A stretch of 5,009 nt of DNA. Source: an uncultured Clostridia bacterium (GTDB lineage: Bacteria > Bacillota > Clostridia > Oscillospirales > Ruminococcaceae). Numbering within the stretch: position 1 is the stretch's first letter; each line of letters starts with the position of its first letter. The notes beneath the pieces were generated by a model that was not told the DNA's origin, did not search any database, and worked only from the letters and a program-made list of their open reading frames with translations. The position numbers and the translations under genes were made by a program. This document shows, piece by piece, positions 4,853 to 5,009 of the stretch. The stretch lies in the NCBI GenBank assembly GCA_937906945.1, contig CALCUE010000051.1:1-5009 (forward strand), in the 5' to 3' direction.

Positions 4853-4937
4853 CTTCCGCAGGAAGCCGTGGCAATCTTATCTCCGACGGTGTTAAGAAAA
4901 AGATTCCCACGGTCACTTCGTTCCCTCGGAATGACAG
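4839..4937. repeat. Palindromic, MITE- or REP-like element
   Basis: The arms 4839-4878 and 4900-4937 are imperfect inverted repeats. The outer CTGTCATT (4839-4846) pairs with AATGACAG (4930-4937), CGAGG (4848-4852) with CCTCG (4924-4928), CCGTGG (4866-4871) with CCACGG (4907-4912), and AATCTT (4873-4878) with AAGATT (4900-4905). Within the left arm GGCTTCC-GCA-GGAAGCC (4851-4867) forms its own stem. It encodes no transposase. The TGTCATTGCGAGG...GTGGCAATCTT layout resembles a widespread dispersed intergenic repeat of bacteria. Confidence 0.8.
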
Positions 4938-5009
4938 CAGTAGCCTTCCCCCTCGGGAGCAAAGCCTGCGAGCGCCGCCAGTGGCGGAACCAGCGAGCAG
5001 GGTTTGGCG

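Larger units (their letters stand above)
4754..5009. other. Non-coding tail made of repeat modules
   Basis: No credible gene is seen after the permease. The stretch holds, in order, a small GCCC-TTCG-GGGC hairpin (4754-4765), the right copy of the intergenic repeat (4777-4852), a palindromic element (4839-4937), and a GC-rich piece with short stems, CCGCC/GGCGG (4975-4987) nested inside CCTGC/GCAGG (4965-5001). A leftward open frame of 91 codons crosses this region but is built from the repeats and the terminator, so it is not called. Confidence 0.75.

Noticed and set aside
4777..4937. CRISPR array
   Set aside because: The repeats are inverted and single, with no regular unit-spacer pattern and no cas genes.
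4687..4962. Leftward 91-codon open frame over the right-hand repeats
   Set aside because: It covers the intrinsic terminator, the 76-nt repeat and the palindromic element; the translation (VIPRERSDRGN and similar) is what these repeats give in many genomes, and no domain is seen.

Overview
This 5,009-bp window looks like chromosomal DNA from an endospore-forming member of the Clostridia (Firmicutes), probably an anaerobic, gut-type lineage of moderate to high GC. The main reason is a compact spoVAC-spoVAD-spoVAE operon, which encodes the core of the sporulation channel that moves dipicolinic acid (DPA) and is restricted to endospore formers. Strong AGGAGG-type ribosome binding sites, TTG starts, tight ATGA overlaps and a GntR/ABC-2 transporter operon also fit a Firmicute.

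Layout from left to right. Positions 1-154 are non-coding and hold an intergenic repeat (about 24-99), a perfect GC-rich palindrome (96-115) and a hairpin with a T-tract (131-156). Positions 155-1952, minus strand, carry spoVAC, spoVAD and spoVAE (transcribed in that order, right to left) with overlapping ends. A weak sigma-G-like promoter candidate lies just upstream of spoVAC. Positions 1953-2075 separate two divergent transcription units and contain mutually exclusive inverted repeats. Positions 2076-2788, plus strand, carry two half-length TauE/SafE (TSUP) membrane proteins that overlap by 4 bp and probably form one heteromeric anion transporter. Positions 2785-4705 carry a second plus-strand operon: a near-consensus sigma-A promoter with an overlapping palindromic operator, a YtrA-type GntR repressor, an ABC ATPase, an ABC-2 permease, and a strong intrinsic terminator (4718-4753). 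Positions 4706-5009 hold no gene. They contain a second copy of the left-hand intergenic repeat in opposite orientation, joined to a roughly 100-bp palindromic element.

How the genes work together: the spoVA products act in the developing and germinating spore, with SpoVAD binding DPA and SpoVAC/SpoVAE forming membrane parts. The GntR-ABC-permease operon resembles the autoregulated YtrA/PmtR class that responds to membrane-active compounds or peptides. The TSUP pair is an independent small-anion permease, with possible readthrough into the ABC operon because no terminator separates them. I see no phage, CRISPR, defence or toxin-antitoxin genes, and no clearly new multi-gene system. The least explained signals are the inverted pair of modular repeats at the two ends, the palindromic element on the right, and the hairpin region between the divergent operons.
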